DNA of 64,000 nt from an uncultured Lachnospiraceae bacterium (GTDB lineage: Bacteria; Bacillota; Clostridia; Lachnospirales; Lachnospiraceae), in the NCBI GenBank assembly GCA_948470335.1, contig CAOKOL010000006.1, positions 58,717-122,716 of the forward strand, in the 5' to 3' direction. How positions within the stretch are numbered: the first letter of the stretch is position 1; every line of letters starts with the position of its first letter. The notes beneath the pieces were generated by a model. It was not told the origin of the DNA, made no database searches, and was given only the letters and a program-made list of their open reading frames with translations. Shown here one piece after another: positions 9,178-16,658 of the stretch. Made by a program: the position numbers and the translations under genes.

Positions 9178-10245
9178 TTGTTTTCATTTGAATGCGATTA
9201 TGCGGAGGGCGCTCATGAGCAGATCTTAAAGCGTCTTCTGGAGACGAATATGGAACAGTTGCCGGGCTATGGGGAAGATCATTACTGTCAGTCGGCAAAA
9301 GAAAAAATCCGGGAAGCCTGCGGCTGCCCCGGGGCCGATGTCTGGTTTGTGACAGGGGGAACCCAGACCAACGCTCTGATTGTCGACGCCATGCTGGACC
9401 GGTTTGAGGGCGTGGTGTCGGCGAAAACGGGGCATGTGAATGTCCATGAGTCGGGGGCCATCGAATATACGGGTCATAAGGTGCTGGAGCTGCCGGAACA
9501 TAACGGAAAAATCGATGCGGGCGAGCTGGAAGCGTATCTGGAAGAATTCTGGCGGAATGATACCCGTGAACATATGGTATTTCCGGGGATGGTATATATT
9601 TCCTATCCCACGGAATACGGGACCTTGTACGGCAAAAAGGAACTGGAGGCCATTGCCGGCGTCTGCCGCCGGTTCCGGATTCCTCTGTATATGGACGGCG
9701 CCCGCATGGGATACGGCCTGATGAGTACTGGGGCTGACCTGACCCTTCCTGAGATTGCCGAATTGTGCGATGTGTTTTATATCGGGGGCACGAAGGTGGG
9801 GGCGTTATGCGGCGAGGCCGTAGTCTTTACGAAAAACAATACGCCGTCCCATTTTCTGGCCCGGATCAAACAGCACGGCGCGCTGATGGCGAAGGGACGT
9901 GTGCTGGGCATTCAGTTTGACACGCTGTTTACCGACCGTCTCTATTTTGAGATCAGCCGTCATGCTATTGAGATGGCCGGTCTGCTGAAAGAAGGGTTCG
10001 GGGTCAGAGGATATGAATTTTTCCTGGATTCTCCGACGAATCAGCAGTTTATCGTGCTGGATAACCGGGAGCTGGAATGGCTGAGGGAAAAGGTGGTTTT
10101 CAGTATCTGGGAGAAAAAGGATGATACACATACCGTTGTCCGGTTCGCCACAAGCTGGGCGACGCGGGAAGGGGATATCCGAAAGCTGATGGAGCTGCTG
10201 GATGAATGCAGGCGAAACGTTCCTTGTAATTGCGTATGTAAATAA
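9178..10245 (+). CDS. Low-specificity L-threonine aldolase family (PLP enzyme)
   Basis: A roughly 355-residue PLP-dependent fold-type I enzyme of the beta-eliminating lyase / threonine aldolase family, which cleaves L-threonine or allo-threonine to glycine and acetaldehyde. Seen: FSFECDYAEGAH at the N terminus, FVTGGTQTNALIVDAML, HVNVHESGAIEYTGHKV, YMDGARMGYGL, and the PLP-lysine motif YIGGTKVGALCGEA. An ATG lies at 9172, but AAGGAG ends only 1 nt before it; the in-frame TTG at 9178 is 7 nt away and gives the family's usual short N terminus, so I favour TTG. It follows carB by about 30 nt and may be co-transcribed. A terminator closes the unit. Confidence 0.85.
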   Translation: MFSFECDYAEGAHEQILKRLLETNMEQLPGYGEDHYCQSAKEKIREACGCPGADVWFVTGGTQTNALIVDAMLDRFEGVVSAKTGHVNVHESGAIEYTGHKVLELPEHNGKIDAGELEAYLEEFWRNDTREHMVFPGMVYISYPTEYGTLYGKKELEAIAGVCRRFRIPLYMDGARMGYGLMSTGADLTLPEIAELCDVFYIGGTKVGALCGEAVVFTKNNTPSHFLARIKQHGALMAKGRVLGIQFDTLFTDRLYFEISRHAIEMAGLLKEGFGVRGYEFFLDSPTNQQFIVLDNRELEWLREKVVFSIWEKKDDTHTVVRFATSWATREGDIRKLMELLDECRRNVPCNCVCK

Positions 10246-10272
10246 ACGATGGAAAAATGATTTTGTTATAAC

Positions 10273-10312
10273 AAAAAAGCTGTTTATTCTGAAAAGAGTA
10301 GGCAGCTTTTTT
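10273..10312 (+). terminator. Terminator after threonine aldolase gene
   Basis: AAAAAAGCTG and CAGCTTTTTT form a 10-bp stem with the T tract forming part of the 3' arm. The A tract also allows it to act for the opposite strand gene. Confidence 0.8.
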
Positions 10313-10324
10313 GCAGAATGATAA

Positions 10325-10687
10325 TCAGGGAGTTGTTTTCTGTCCCTTTTCGAAAGGTGAGGAGTACTCTTCCTTTTTTGATAAAACTGTTAAAAGTTCA
10401 AGCAGATCTTTCATTCCCTGGCGATACGCTTTTTTTTCAATAATGGCCACACTGATTTGTGCGGCGGAGAAATACCGCATAAACAGATCTTTCTGTTTTT
10501 GTAATTGACTTTTAATCCAGTCCTGGGTCATATCTTTAGCGGGTTCTTCGGACAGCATGTTATTTAACTGATCGAATAACAACCCTTCTGTTTTTATTGC
10601 TTCGCGGTATGTCTGATCCCGATGAAGTATCTCCCCTAAACGTTCTGTCAGGCACGGCATAAGCATTTCTAATATATCATTTTCCAT
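10325..10687 (-). CDS. Small helical protein, possibly DUF6809-like
   Basis: A 120-residue, mostly helical soluble protein. The pattern of an early TYREA, a central helical block and a late AAQISVAIIEKKAYRQGMKDLL resembles DUF6809 proteins of Firmicutes, but the match is weak and I treat it as hypothetical. The gene is divergent from a tiny XRE regulator (10851-11048). Its promoter (TTGTGC, 17 nt, TATAGT) is overlapped by a perfect 10-bp-arm inverted repeat, so the neighbouring regulator may control it. AAGGAG lies 14 nt before the ATG, which is rather far. Confidence 0.6.
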   Translation of the reverse strand: MENDILEMLMPCLTERLGEILHRDQTYREAIKTEGLLFDQLNNMLSEEPAKDMTQDWIKSQLQKQKDLFMRYFSAAQISVAIIEKKAYRQGMKDLLELLTVLSKKEEYSSPFEKGQKTTP

Positions 10688-10719
10688 ATGTTTTCTTCAC
10701 GCTCCTTCTGTGTGGTTCT

Positions 10720-10748
10720 ACTATACCATATTGTGAATATATGCACAA
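10720..10748 (-). promoter_or_regulatory. Promoter of the 10687 minus-strand gene
   Basis: On the minus strand TTGTGC, a 17-nt spacer and TATAGT. The -35 and spacer lie inside the inverted repeat at 10726-10753, so a protein bound there would block this promoter. Confidence 0.5.
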
Positions 10749-10753
10749 TATGG
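10726..10753. promoter_or_regulatory. Perfect inverted repeat, candidate operator
   Basis: CCATATTGTG and CACAATATGG are perfect 10-nt arms around an 8-nt AT-rich spacer. The same core (ATATTGTG-N8-CACAATAT) recurs at 11190-11217 before a paralogous regulator gene. A T-rich run follows on the plus strand, so it could alternatively act as a transcription hairpin. Confidence 0.55.
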
Positions 10754-10787
10754 TTTTTTTGTTTTTTAACACATAATGAGACTGGAA

Positions 10788-10829
10788 GTTACTGTTTTGG
10801 TGCCACTATTCCGCGAAGTGAACAGTAAC
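10788..10829. repeat. Inverted repeat in XRE1 upstream region
   Basis: GTTACTGTT (10788-10796) and AACAGTAAC (10821-10829) are perfect complements, with an inner CACT/AGTG pair. It lies 21 nt before the XRE1 start and could be an operator or an RNA hairpin. Confidence 0.45.
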
Positions 10830-10850
10830 GACTGGAAAGGGTGTGGTCAC

Positions 10851-11048
10851 TTGATCGATTACAGTCCGTTATGGGAAACAATGAAAAATAAAAATATGAC
10901 ACAATATAAATTATTACAGAACGGAATTGACAACAGGACGTTGGATACGTTAAAGAAAAATAATAATATAACGATTCTTACGTTAGAAAAAATATGCAGG
11001 ATTTTAAATTGTACGCCCAATGATATAGTGAGATTTATAGATGAATAA
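10851..11048 (+). CDS. Small XRE/Cro-type HTH regulator (copy 1)
   Basis: A 65-residue protein that is essentially one Cro/CI-type helix-turn-helix: SPLWETMKNKNMTQYKLL, then the recognition region NGIDNRTLDTLKKNNNITI, then LEKICRILNCTPNDIVRF. I chose the TTG at 10851 because the encoded protein then begins IDYSPLWETM, exactly parallel to its paralogue at 11264 and of identical length (65 residues). A GAAAGG lies upstream. The 5' extension in the same frame does not look like the family. It is divergent from the 10687 gene and separated from it by a perfect palindrome. No toxin partner is recognised. Confidence 0.75.
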   Translation: MIDYSPLWETMKNKNMTQYKLLQNGIDNRTLDTLKKNNNITILTLEKICRILNCTPNDIVRFIDE

Positions 11049-11072
11049 ATAATATTTTTTTGCGATTGATTG

Positions 11073-11097
11073 CTGTTTGAAATTCAAACAGTTTTAT
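11073..11097 (+). terminator. Palindrome/terminator after XRE copy 1
   Basis: CTGTTTGAA and TTCAAACAG are perfect 9-nt arms with a single central base, followed by TTTT. An 11-bp direct repeat TTTTGCGATTG flanks it (11058-11068 and 11097-11107). Confidence 0.5.
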
Positions 11098-11174
11098 TTT
11101 GCGATTGTTTACCATCTGAAATAGAAATATAAAAAAGCTGCCTTTATACCCTTCTTTATAACTGTCCGGTATAT

Positions 11175-11231
11175 AAAAAGTTCAGCGGTACATATTGTGG
11201 ATATACACACAATATGTGCCGCTGAATTTTT
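11175..11231. promoter_or_regulatory. Long inverted repeat upstream of XRE copy 2
   Basis: The perfect core ACATATTGTG-N8-CACAATATGT (11190-11217) is extended outward by TTCAGCGG/CCGCTGAA and by A/T runs, giving arms of about 24 nt with only one mismatch and one bulge. The core matches the site at 10726. It may be an operator, a terminator-like hairpin (T run after the 3' arm), or both. Confidence 0.55.
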
Positions 11232-11263
11232 ATTGCATAATGAAAATGAAGGGACATGATTAT

Positions 11264-11461
11264 ATGATAGATTTTAGTCCGCTGTGGGAAACGATGAAAG
11301 ATAAAAAGATATCACAGTACAGATTATTACAGGCAGGAATTGATAATAAAACACTGGATGCACTGAAAAAGAATAATAATATTACGCTGCTTACATTAGA
11401 AAAATTATGTAAGATTTTAAAATGCACGCCGAATGACGTAGTCAGATTTACGGAAAACTGA
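11264..11461 (+). CDS. Small XRE/Cro-type HTH regulator (copy 2)
   Basis: A 65-residue single-domain helix-turn-helix protein, paralogous along its whole length to the gene at 10851: SPLWETMKDKKISQYRLL, AGIDNKTLDALKKNNNITL and LEKLCKILKCTPNDVVRF. The ATG at 11264 follows GAAGGG by about 10 nt, and the paralogue begins at the same point. Other in-frame ATGs a few codons upstream lack family similarity. It is a predicted DNA-binding repressor. The shared palindrome before both copies suggests auto- or cross-regulation after a local duplication. Confidence 0.8.
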   Translation: MIDFSPLWETMKDKKISQYRLLQAGIDNKTLDALKKNNNITLLTLEKLCKILKCTPNDVVRFTEN

Positions 11462-11501
11462 ACCTTTGCTCTGTTTTTATTTTGCTGAAAAGCGCCGGTT
11501 T

Positions 11502-12284
11502 TCAGTTAATATATGTGACTGTTATATTATAATCGCCTCTGATCTCCGCGGTTACGATCCGATAATCTCCTATTTGCACCGGGATTTCATCATCTACGGA
11601 ATAAAATTTCTTTTCCCCCGAATCAAAAATGACAAATTCTCCGATCGGCGCATGTTCTGTCACGGTTAAAATATTACTGATACAATTGTCACAGAACAGC
11701 GCTTTCATTTTGTGTATGCTGACAATGCCGCGTTTACGTCTTAATTCGATGGTGGTTCTTTTTCGGTCAGGGATTCTGGTGGTAGACAGTTCGGTTTGAC
11801 TGATTTCGTCATAGCCGTTGGCCATATGGATGGCGCCGTAGTGGATATCCGGCTGAAAGCCGTCCACATATACATCCATCTCATAAAATTCCCCGGTATT
11901 GGTACAGACCAGGAAAGCCTGGGCCCAGTCATTGGCGTTGCAGGTAGGACAGAGATCGGAAGTGTTGGGAATATAACGAACAAAGTTGTCCGTATTCTGC
12001 CCGAAGTCGCTGTATATCAGGTCGTGGCGGATTTGCCATGAGATTTCGTCATATTCGTCGTCTGTGGCGGAAGCAATGTAGGCTGCCATTGTGTTTATGA
12101 GCCGGCGGTTATGCATCCGTTCTATGAGAAGAAGCAGTAATATGGCACAAAAACAGATCATACCTCTTCCGCACAGGATTTCCCTTCCGCTCTGTCGGTT
12201 TGGCAGGAATACGGGGGTATCGTCAGCGCGTACGGCAAATATATTATGCCATATTTTTTTTACCCGGTTCCACAGTCTTTTCAT
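11502..12284 (-). CDS. Hypothetical single-pass membrane protein with two CxxC motifs
   Basis: A 260-residue protein I do not recognise. A basic N-terminal stretch of about 40 residues is followed by one hydrophobic segment (MICFCAILLLLLIE, about 42-55). The remaining ~200 residues contain two cysteine pairs, CPTC and CDNC, which may bind a metal or form disulfides, and end in a beta-rich domain (IGEFVIFDSGEKKFYSVDD, then GDYRIVTAEIRGDYNITV). The start is supported by GGAG upstream and a consensus promoter. It is divergent from the XRE gene at 12445, with shared inverted-repeat sites between them. Confidence 0.6.
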   Translation of the reverse strand: MKRLWNRVKKIWHNIFAVRADDTPVFLPNRQSGREILCGRGMICFCAILLLLLIERMHNRRLINTMAAYIASATDDEYDEISWQIRHDLIYSDFGQNTDNFVRYIPNTSDLCPTCNANDWAQAFLVCTNTGEFYEMDVYVDGFQPDIHYGAIHMANGYDEISQTELSTTRIPDRKRTTIELRRKRGIVSIHKMKALFCDNCISNILTVTEHAPIGEFVIFDSGEKKFYSVDDEIPVQIGDYRIVTAEIRGDYNITVTYIN

Positions 12285-12309
12285 AAAAAATCTCCGGTGA
12301 TAACAACTG

Positions 12310-12427
12310 CTGTAATCTCTATTATAAGAGTATAACGGAATATAATCAAGTATTTTTACTTAATCTCTATTTATAGAGACTACAAATGTTCTCTGATATT
12401 GGGGCATAATTAATTCGGAGATTACAG
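12310..12427. promoter_or_regulatory. Cluster of related operator-like sites between divergent genes
   Basis: TAATCTCTAT occurs at 12313-12322 and 12361-12370, the second within the perfect palindrome TCTCTAT-TT-ATAGAGA (12364-12379). CTGTAATCTC (12310-12319) recurs inverted as GAGATTACAG (12418-12427). The spacing across both promoters suggests binding sites for the XRE protein encoded at 12445. Confidence 0.45.
12321..12349 (-). promoter_or_regulatory. Promoter of the 11502-12284 gene
   Basis: On the minus strand TTGATT, a 17-nt spacer and TATAAT, about 40 nt before the start codon. A TAATCTCTAT motif overlaps the -10. Confidence 0.65.
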
Positions 12428-12444
12428 AAACAAAGGAGAAGGTA

Positions 12445-12672
12445 ATGATTAAATTTGAGAAACTTTTTAAAACACTAAAGGAAAACGGTATCAGTCAATA
12501 CCGGCTGTATCATCATTACGGAATCAGCAGATCGCAGATTCATCGTTTGAAGAATAACCAGTCTGTCACTACCCATACGCTGGACACGCTGTTAAATATT
12601 CTGGGTGAGGGATTTACCCTTGATGATATCGCAGAATTCATACCGGATCAGACAAATGAAGATATTGAATAA
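12445..12672 (+). CDS. Small XRE-type HTH regulator (copy 3, divergent)
   Basis: A 75-residue Cro/CI-type helix-turn-helix protein: FEKLFKTLKENGISQYRLYHHYGISRSQIHRLKNNQ, then VTTHTLDTLLNILGEGF. It is the same kind of minimal regulator as the two genes at 10.8-11.5 kb but clearly more diverged, with an acidic tail (DQTNEDIE). AAAGGAGAAGG precedes the ATG at good distance. It is divergent from the membrane protein gene at 11502-12284 and probably represses that promoter and its own through the shared TAATCTC sites. A strong terminator follows. Confidence 0.8.
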   Translation: MIKFEKLFKTLKENGISQYRLYHHYGISRSQIHRLKNNQSVTTHTLDTLLNILGEGFTLDDIAEFIPDQTNEDIE

Positions 12673-12679
12673 TCTATGG

Positions 12680-12709
12680 AAAAATGCAGGTGAAAAGCTG
12701 CATTTTTTT
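12680..12709 (+). terminator. Terminator after XRE copy 3
   Basis: AAAAATGCAG and CTGCATTTTT form a perfect 10-bp stem around an 8-nt loop, with a T tract. Confidence 0.9.
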
Positions 12710-12773
12710 ATGTCTGAAAGAAAAGCTGAATTGAAGGAATTGGGCCTGGCATCTCGACGAACGCTTTCTGTTG

Positions 12774-12782
12774 TGTTATACT
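12774..12782 (+). promoter_or_regulatory. Extended -10 promoter of GTPase-NYN fusion
   Basis: TGTTATACT matches the extended -10 form (TGnTATAAT). No good -35 is seen 17 nt upstream. Confidence 0.45.
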
Positions 12783-12798
12783 GAAACGGTATGTAACC

Positions 12799-15624
12799 AT
12801 GGAAGGAGGCATTGTTACGGGCGAACAGGATGCTATGGAAATAAAAGAGCATATTTGCGCGGGTCTGTTGGCCCATGTGGATGCGGGAAAAACCACGCTG
12901 TCAGAAGGGCTTTTGTTCAGCGGCGGCAAGATCAGGGAAAAAGGTCGGGTGGATAGTCAGAATGCGTATCTGGATACTAACGCTCTGGAACGGGCCAGGG
13001 GAATCACGATTTTTTCCAAGCAGGCGGTGTTTAGGAGAGGGGAGCGGGAATATACGCTTCTGGATACGCCGGGCCATGTGGATTTTTCGCCGGAGATGGA
13101 GCGGACGATGCAGGTGCTGGACTATGCCATTCTGGTGATCGGTGCGGCGGACGGCGTTCAGGGGCATACGCAGACTTTATGGAGACTTTTGAACCGGTAT
13201 CAGATACCGGTGTTTTTGTTTGTGAATAAAATGGATCAGCCCGGAGCGGAGCAGGAACAGATTCTCAGAGAACTGAAAAAGCGGCTGGATGAGAACTGTG
13301 TTGATTTTATGCCGGGGCAGGAAGAAGAGGTGTTTCAGGAAAATCTGGCCATGTGCGACGAGACGCTGCTGGAGCGATATCTGGAAGAGGGCGTTGTGCC
13401 GGAGCAGGAGATCATCGATATGATTAAAAAAAGAAAGATGTTTCCCTGTTATTTCGGATCGGCTCTGAAACAGGATGGTGTGGAGGAACTGCTCTGCGGT
13501 CTGGACCGCTATGCGAAAAGTCCGGAATACCCGGAACAGTTTGCCGCAAAAGTATTTAAAATCGCCAGGGACGCACAGGAGAACCGGCTTACGTATCTGA
13601 AAATTACCGGGGGGAAACTGAAAGTAAAAGATATACTAAAGGGGAAGGGAAAGAGCAGAGACGGAGCACAGGAATGGGAGGAAAAGGCGGATCAGATCCG
13701 CATCTATTCCGGGGCGAAATATGAGACGGTGCAGGAGGCGGAAGCGGGAACCGTCTGTGCGGTTACGGGGCTGACCCACACGTTTCCGGGGCAGGGACTG
13801 GGAGCGGAGCCGGATACGGTATCTCCTGCACTGGAACCTGTCCTGAATTATCGGATCCGGTTTCCGGAGGGCTGCAATCTTCATGATATGCTGTTAAAGC
13901 TGCGGCGGCTGGAAGAAGAAGAACCGATGCTGCGGATTCTCTGGAATGAAAAACTGGGGGAGATTCATGTACAGTTGATGGGAAAGGTGCAGGAGGAGAT
14001 TCTGAAAAGTCAGATTCAGGAACGGTTTGGCGTGCAGGCGAAGCTGGATGCGGGCGGCATTGTGTATAAAGAGACGATTGAAGCTCCGGTGGAAGGGGTG
14101 GGCCATTATGAACCGCTGCGTCATTATGCGGAAGTACATCTGCTGCTGGAGCCGGGGGAGGCGGGAAGCGGCCTTCGGTTTTTTACGGCGTGCAGTGAGG
14201 ATGTGCTGGACGGGCACTGGCAGCGGCTGATTCTGACTCATCTGATGGAGAAGGAACATGTGGGCGTACTGACCGGTGCGCCTGTTACCGATATGAAGCT
14301 GACGCTGACGGCCGGCCGTGCTCATCTGAAACATACGGAAGGAGGCGATTTCCGCCAGGCCACCTACCGGGCGGTTCGCCATGGACTTAAAAAAGCGAAA
14401 AGCGTTCTGCTGGAACCTTATTATGAATTTACACTGGAAGTTCCGCAGGAAGCAGCCGGACGGGCCATGACGGATATCCGGCGGATGAACGGAACCTTTC
14501 AGCCGCCGGAGACAGAAGGGGAGACGGTGATTCTCACCGGTTCGGCTCCGGTGGCCTGTATGGGAGAGTATCAGACAGAAGTAGCTTCCTACACGAAGGG
14601 AACCGGCCGGCTGTTCTGTACGCCGAAAGGCTATGCGCCCTGCCATAATGAGGATGAAATCATCAAGGCGGCAGGCTATGATTCGGAGCGGGACCCGGAC
14701 AATCCCGCCGGTTCTGTGTTCTGCGTCCATGGGGCCGGCGTTGCCGTAAGCTGGGAGCAGGTGGAGGAATACATGCACCTGGAAAGTACTCTGGATACGG
14801 AGTCGGAAGAAGAGAAGAAAAAGGACCGGAAAGCAATGAAATCAGGACCGGACAGTTATGAGCGGTATCAGGCGGAGGAAAATGAGCTGAAAGCCATTTT
14901 CGAGCGAACTTACGGGCCGGTGAAAAAAAGGGTTACGGCTTCGGACGAGCACTGCGGAGAGGCCGGCGGGGAAACCGGACAGACCCGCACTTCCAGGCCC
15001 GGTCAGAATACGCGGCAGAGTGTCCGTCAGAGCACTCGCCGGCAGGAGGAATATCTGCTGGTGGACGGCTACAATGTGATTTTTGACTGGGAAGATCTGA
15101 GAGAACTGGCAAAGATCAATATTGACGGGGCCCGGACAAAGCTGATGGATATCTTATGTAATTATCAGGGATATAAAAAATGTACGCTGATTCTTGTGTT
15201 TGACGCTTATAAGGTGTCCGGTTTTCAGGGGGAAGTGGACAAATATCACAATATTTATGTGGTTTATACAAAAGAGGCGGAGACGGCGGACCAGTATATT
15301 GAAAAAACCGTTCATAAAATCGGCCGCAATCATCAGGTAACGGTGGCCACGTCGGACCATCTGGAGCAGGTGATTATTCTGGGAGCGGGGGCGCGCCGTA
15401 TTTCTTCCAGGGAATTCGGAGAGGAGGTTGAGGCGGTACGGCAGCAGATCAGGGAAGCATATCAGGCCAGAAGACAGTCCCAGTCCGGGCGCAATTATCT
15501 GTTTCAGGATCTGGACGAGGAAACAGCGGTTTATATGGAGGATATGCGGCTGGGACAAACGCCTGCCTCTGTTTCCGGTGCGAAACGGGGCAAAAATGTG
15601 TCAAATAATGGGGAAAAGAGATGA
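12799..15624 (+). CDS. TetM/EF-G-like translational GTPase fused to a YacP/Rae1-type NYN nuclease domain
   Basis: A 941-residue fusion. Residues ~14-650 follow ribosomal-protection GTPases: P-loop AHVDAGKT (25-32), RARGIT switch, DTPGH (89-93), NKMD (143-146), then EF-G-like domains II-V. A charged linker (~650-745) leads to an NYN domain from ~748: YLLVDGYNVIFDW, LVFDAYKV, ETADQYIEK, VATSDHLEQ and ISSREF, the same string of motifs as YacP/Rae1, a ribosome-associated endoribonuclease acting in the A site. Joining an A-site GTPase with an A-site nuclease suggests translation-dependent RNA cleavage; that is inference. Calling it tetracycline resistance is unsafe. The start is uncertain: ATG 12799 has no good ribosome site, and ATG 12835 gives a TetM-like N terminus. 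Confidence 0.85.
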   Translation: MEGGIVTGEQDAMEIKEHICAGLLAHVDAGKTTLSEGLLFSGGKIREKGRVDSQNAYLDTNALERARGITIFSKQAVFRRGEREYTLLDTPGHVDFSPEMERTMQVLDYAILVIGAADGVQGHTQTLWRLLNRYQIPVFLFVNKMDQPGAEQEQILRELKKRLDENCVDFMPGQEEEVFQENLAMCDETLLERYLEEGVVPEQEIIDMIKKRKMFPCYFGSALKQDGVEELLCGLDRYAKSPEYPEQFAAKVFKIARDAQENRLTYLKITGGKLKVKDILKGKGKSRDGAQEWEEKADQIRIYSGAKYETVQEAEAGTVCAVTGLTHTFPGQGLGAEPDTVSPALEPVLNYRIRFPEGCNLHDMLLKLRRLEEEEPMLRILWNEKLGEIHVQLMGKVQEEILKSQIQERFGVQAKLDAGGIVYKETIEAPVEGVGHYEPLRHYAEVHLLLEPGEAGSGLRFFTACSEDVLDGHWQRLILTHLMEKEHVGVLTGAPVTDMKLTLTAGRAHLKHTEGGDFRQATYRAVRHGLKKAKSVLLEPYYEFTLEVPQEAAGRAMTDIRRMNGTFQPPETEGETVILTGSAPVACMGEYQTEVASYTKGTGRLFCTPKGYAPCHNEDEIIKAAGYDSERDPDNPAGSVFCVHGAGVAVSWEQVEEYMHLESTLDTESEEEKKKDRKAMKSGPDSYERYQAEENELKAIFERTYGPVKKRVTASDEHCGEAGGETGQTRTSRPGQNTRQSVRQSTRRQEEYLLVDGYNVIFDWEDLRELAKINIDGARTKLMDILCNYQGYKKCTLILVFDAYKVSGFQGEVDKYHNIYVVYTKEAETADQYIEKTVHKIGRNHQVTVATSDHLEQVIILGAGARRISSREFGEEVEAVRQQIREAYQARRQSQSGRNYLFQDLDEETAVYMEDMRLGQTPASVSGAKRGKNVSNNGEKR

Positions 15625-15639
15625 AAAGAACGAAAAGAC

Positions 15640-15669
15640 TTGCACAGAACAGGTATTTTCTCTTATAAT
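15640..15669 (+). promoter_or_regulatory. Promoter of rfb cluster
   Basis: TTGCAC (15640-15645), an 18-nt spacer and TATAAT (15664-15669), about 60 nt before rfbA. Confidence 0.65.
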
Positions 15670-15732
15670 CAACAGCAGAGCAGCATCCATATTCATCAAT
15701 GAATGGAAGTTCGGAAAGGAAATGAGTGATTT

Positions 15733-16623
15733 ATGAAAGGAATTATTTTAGCCGGGGGTTCAGGTACAAGGCTGTATCCGCTGACGAAGGTGACTTCCAA
15801 GCAACTGCTTCCGGTATATGACAAACCGATGATTTACTATCCGCTGTCGGTGCTGATGAACGCGGGCATCCGGGAGATTCTGATTATCTCCACACCGGAG
15901 GACACGCCCCGTTTTGAGGAGCTTCTGGGGGACGGTGCTTCCTTTGGCATCCGTTTAAGTTATCAGGTGCAGCCAAGTCCTGACGGCTTGGCTCAGGCAT
16001 TTATCATCGGTGCCGATTTTATCGGCAGTGATTCGGTGGCCATGGTGCTGGGAGACAATATTTTCCATGGAAACGGTCTGAAAAAGCAGTTGCGCAGAGC
16101 TGCGGCAAAGGAGCAGGGCGCGACGGTCTTCGGGTATTATGTGGATGATCCGGAGCGGTTTGGCATCGTGGAATTTGACCGGAACGGCAAAGCGGTTTCC
16201 ATTGAGGAAAAGCCGGAGCATCCCAAGTCCAATTATTGTGTCACCGGACTGTATTTTTATGATAACCGGGTGGTGGAGTATGCCGGAAATCTGAAACCCT
16301 CGGCCAGAGGGGAGCTGGAGATCACCGACCTGAACCGGATTTATCTGGAAAAAGGGGAACTGGATGTGACGCTGTTAGGACAGGGCTATACCTGGCTTGA
16401 TACGGGAACCCATGATTCTCTGATGGAAGCGGGCAACTTTGTGAAAACCATCGAAACCCACCAGCACCGGAAAATCGCCTGTCTGGAAGAAATCGCTTAC
16501 CTGAACGGCTGGATCACAAGGCAGGATGTACTGGAAGCTTATGAGGTGTTAAAGAAGAACCAGTACGGCCGATATCTGAAAGATGTGCTGGACGGGAAAT
16601 ATATTGATAAACTGCACAGTTGA
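15733..16623 (+). CDS. rfbA: Glucose-1-phosphate thymidylyltransferase
   Basis: A 296-residue nucleotidyltransferase that converts glucose-1-phosphate and dTTP to dTDP-glucose, the first step of dTDP-L-rhamnose synthesis. The signature [11 protein letters not shown] is at the N terminus, followed by [30 protein letters not shown] and the sugar-binding [20 protein letters not shown]; all are standard RmlA motifs, and length is typical. It heads the cluster rfbA-rfbB-rfbC-rfbC-like from its own promoter. GGAAAGGA lies upstream, about 12 nt from the ATG. Confidence 0.96.
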   Translation: MKGIILAGGSGTRLYPLTKVTSKQLLPVYDKPMIYYPLSVLMNAGIREILIISTPEDTPRFEELLGDGASFGIRLSYQVQPSPDGLAQAFIIGADFIGSDSVAMVLGDNIFHGNGLKKQLRRAAAKEQGATVFGYYVDDPERFGIVEFDRNGKAVSIEEKPEHPKSNYCVTGLYFYDNRVVEYAGNLKPSARGELEITDLNRIYLEKGELDVTLLGQGYTWLDTGTHDSLMEAGNFVKTIETHQHRKIACLEEIAYLNGWITRQDVLEAYEVLKKNQYGRYLKDVLDGKYIDKLHS

Positions 16624-16658
16624 AGCAGTGGAACGATAAATCAGAAAAGGAGAACATT

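Noticed and set aside
10726..11231. Ends of a miniature transposon
   Set aside because: The two palindromes are similar to each other as whole sites rather than as inverted ends, and no target duplication is seen.
12799..15624. Tetracycline resistance gene (tetM-like)
   Set aside because: GTPase similarity alone does not show resistance, and the nuclease fusion points to another role.
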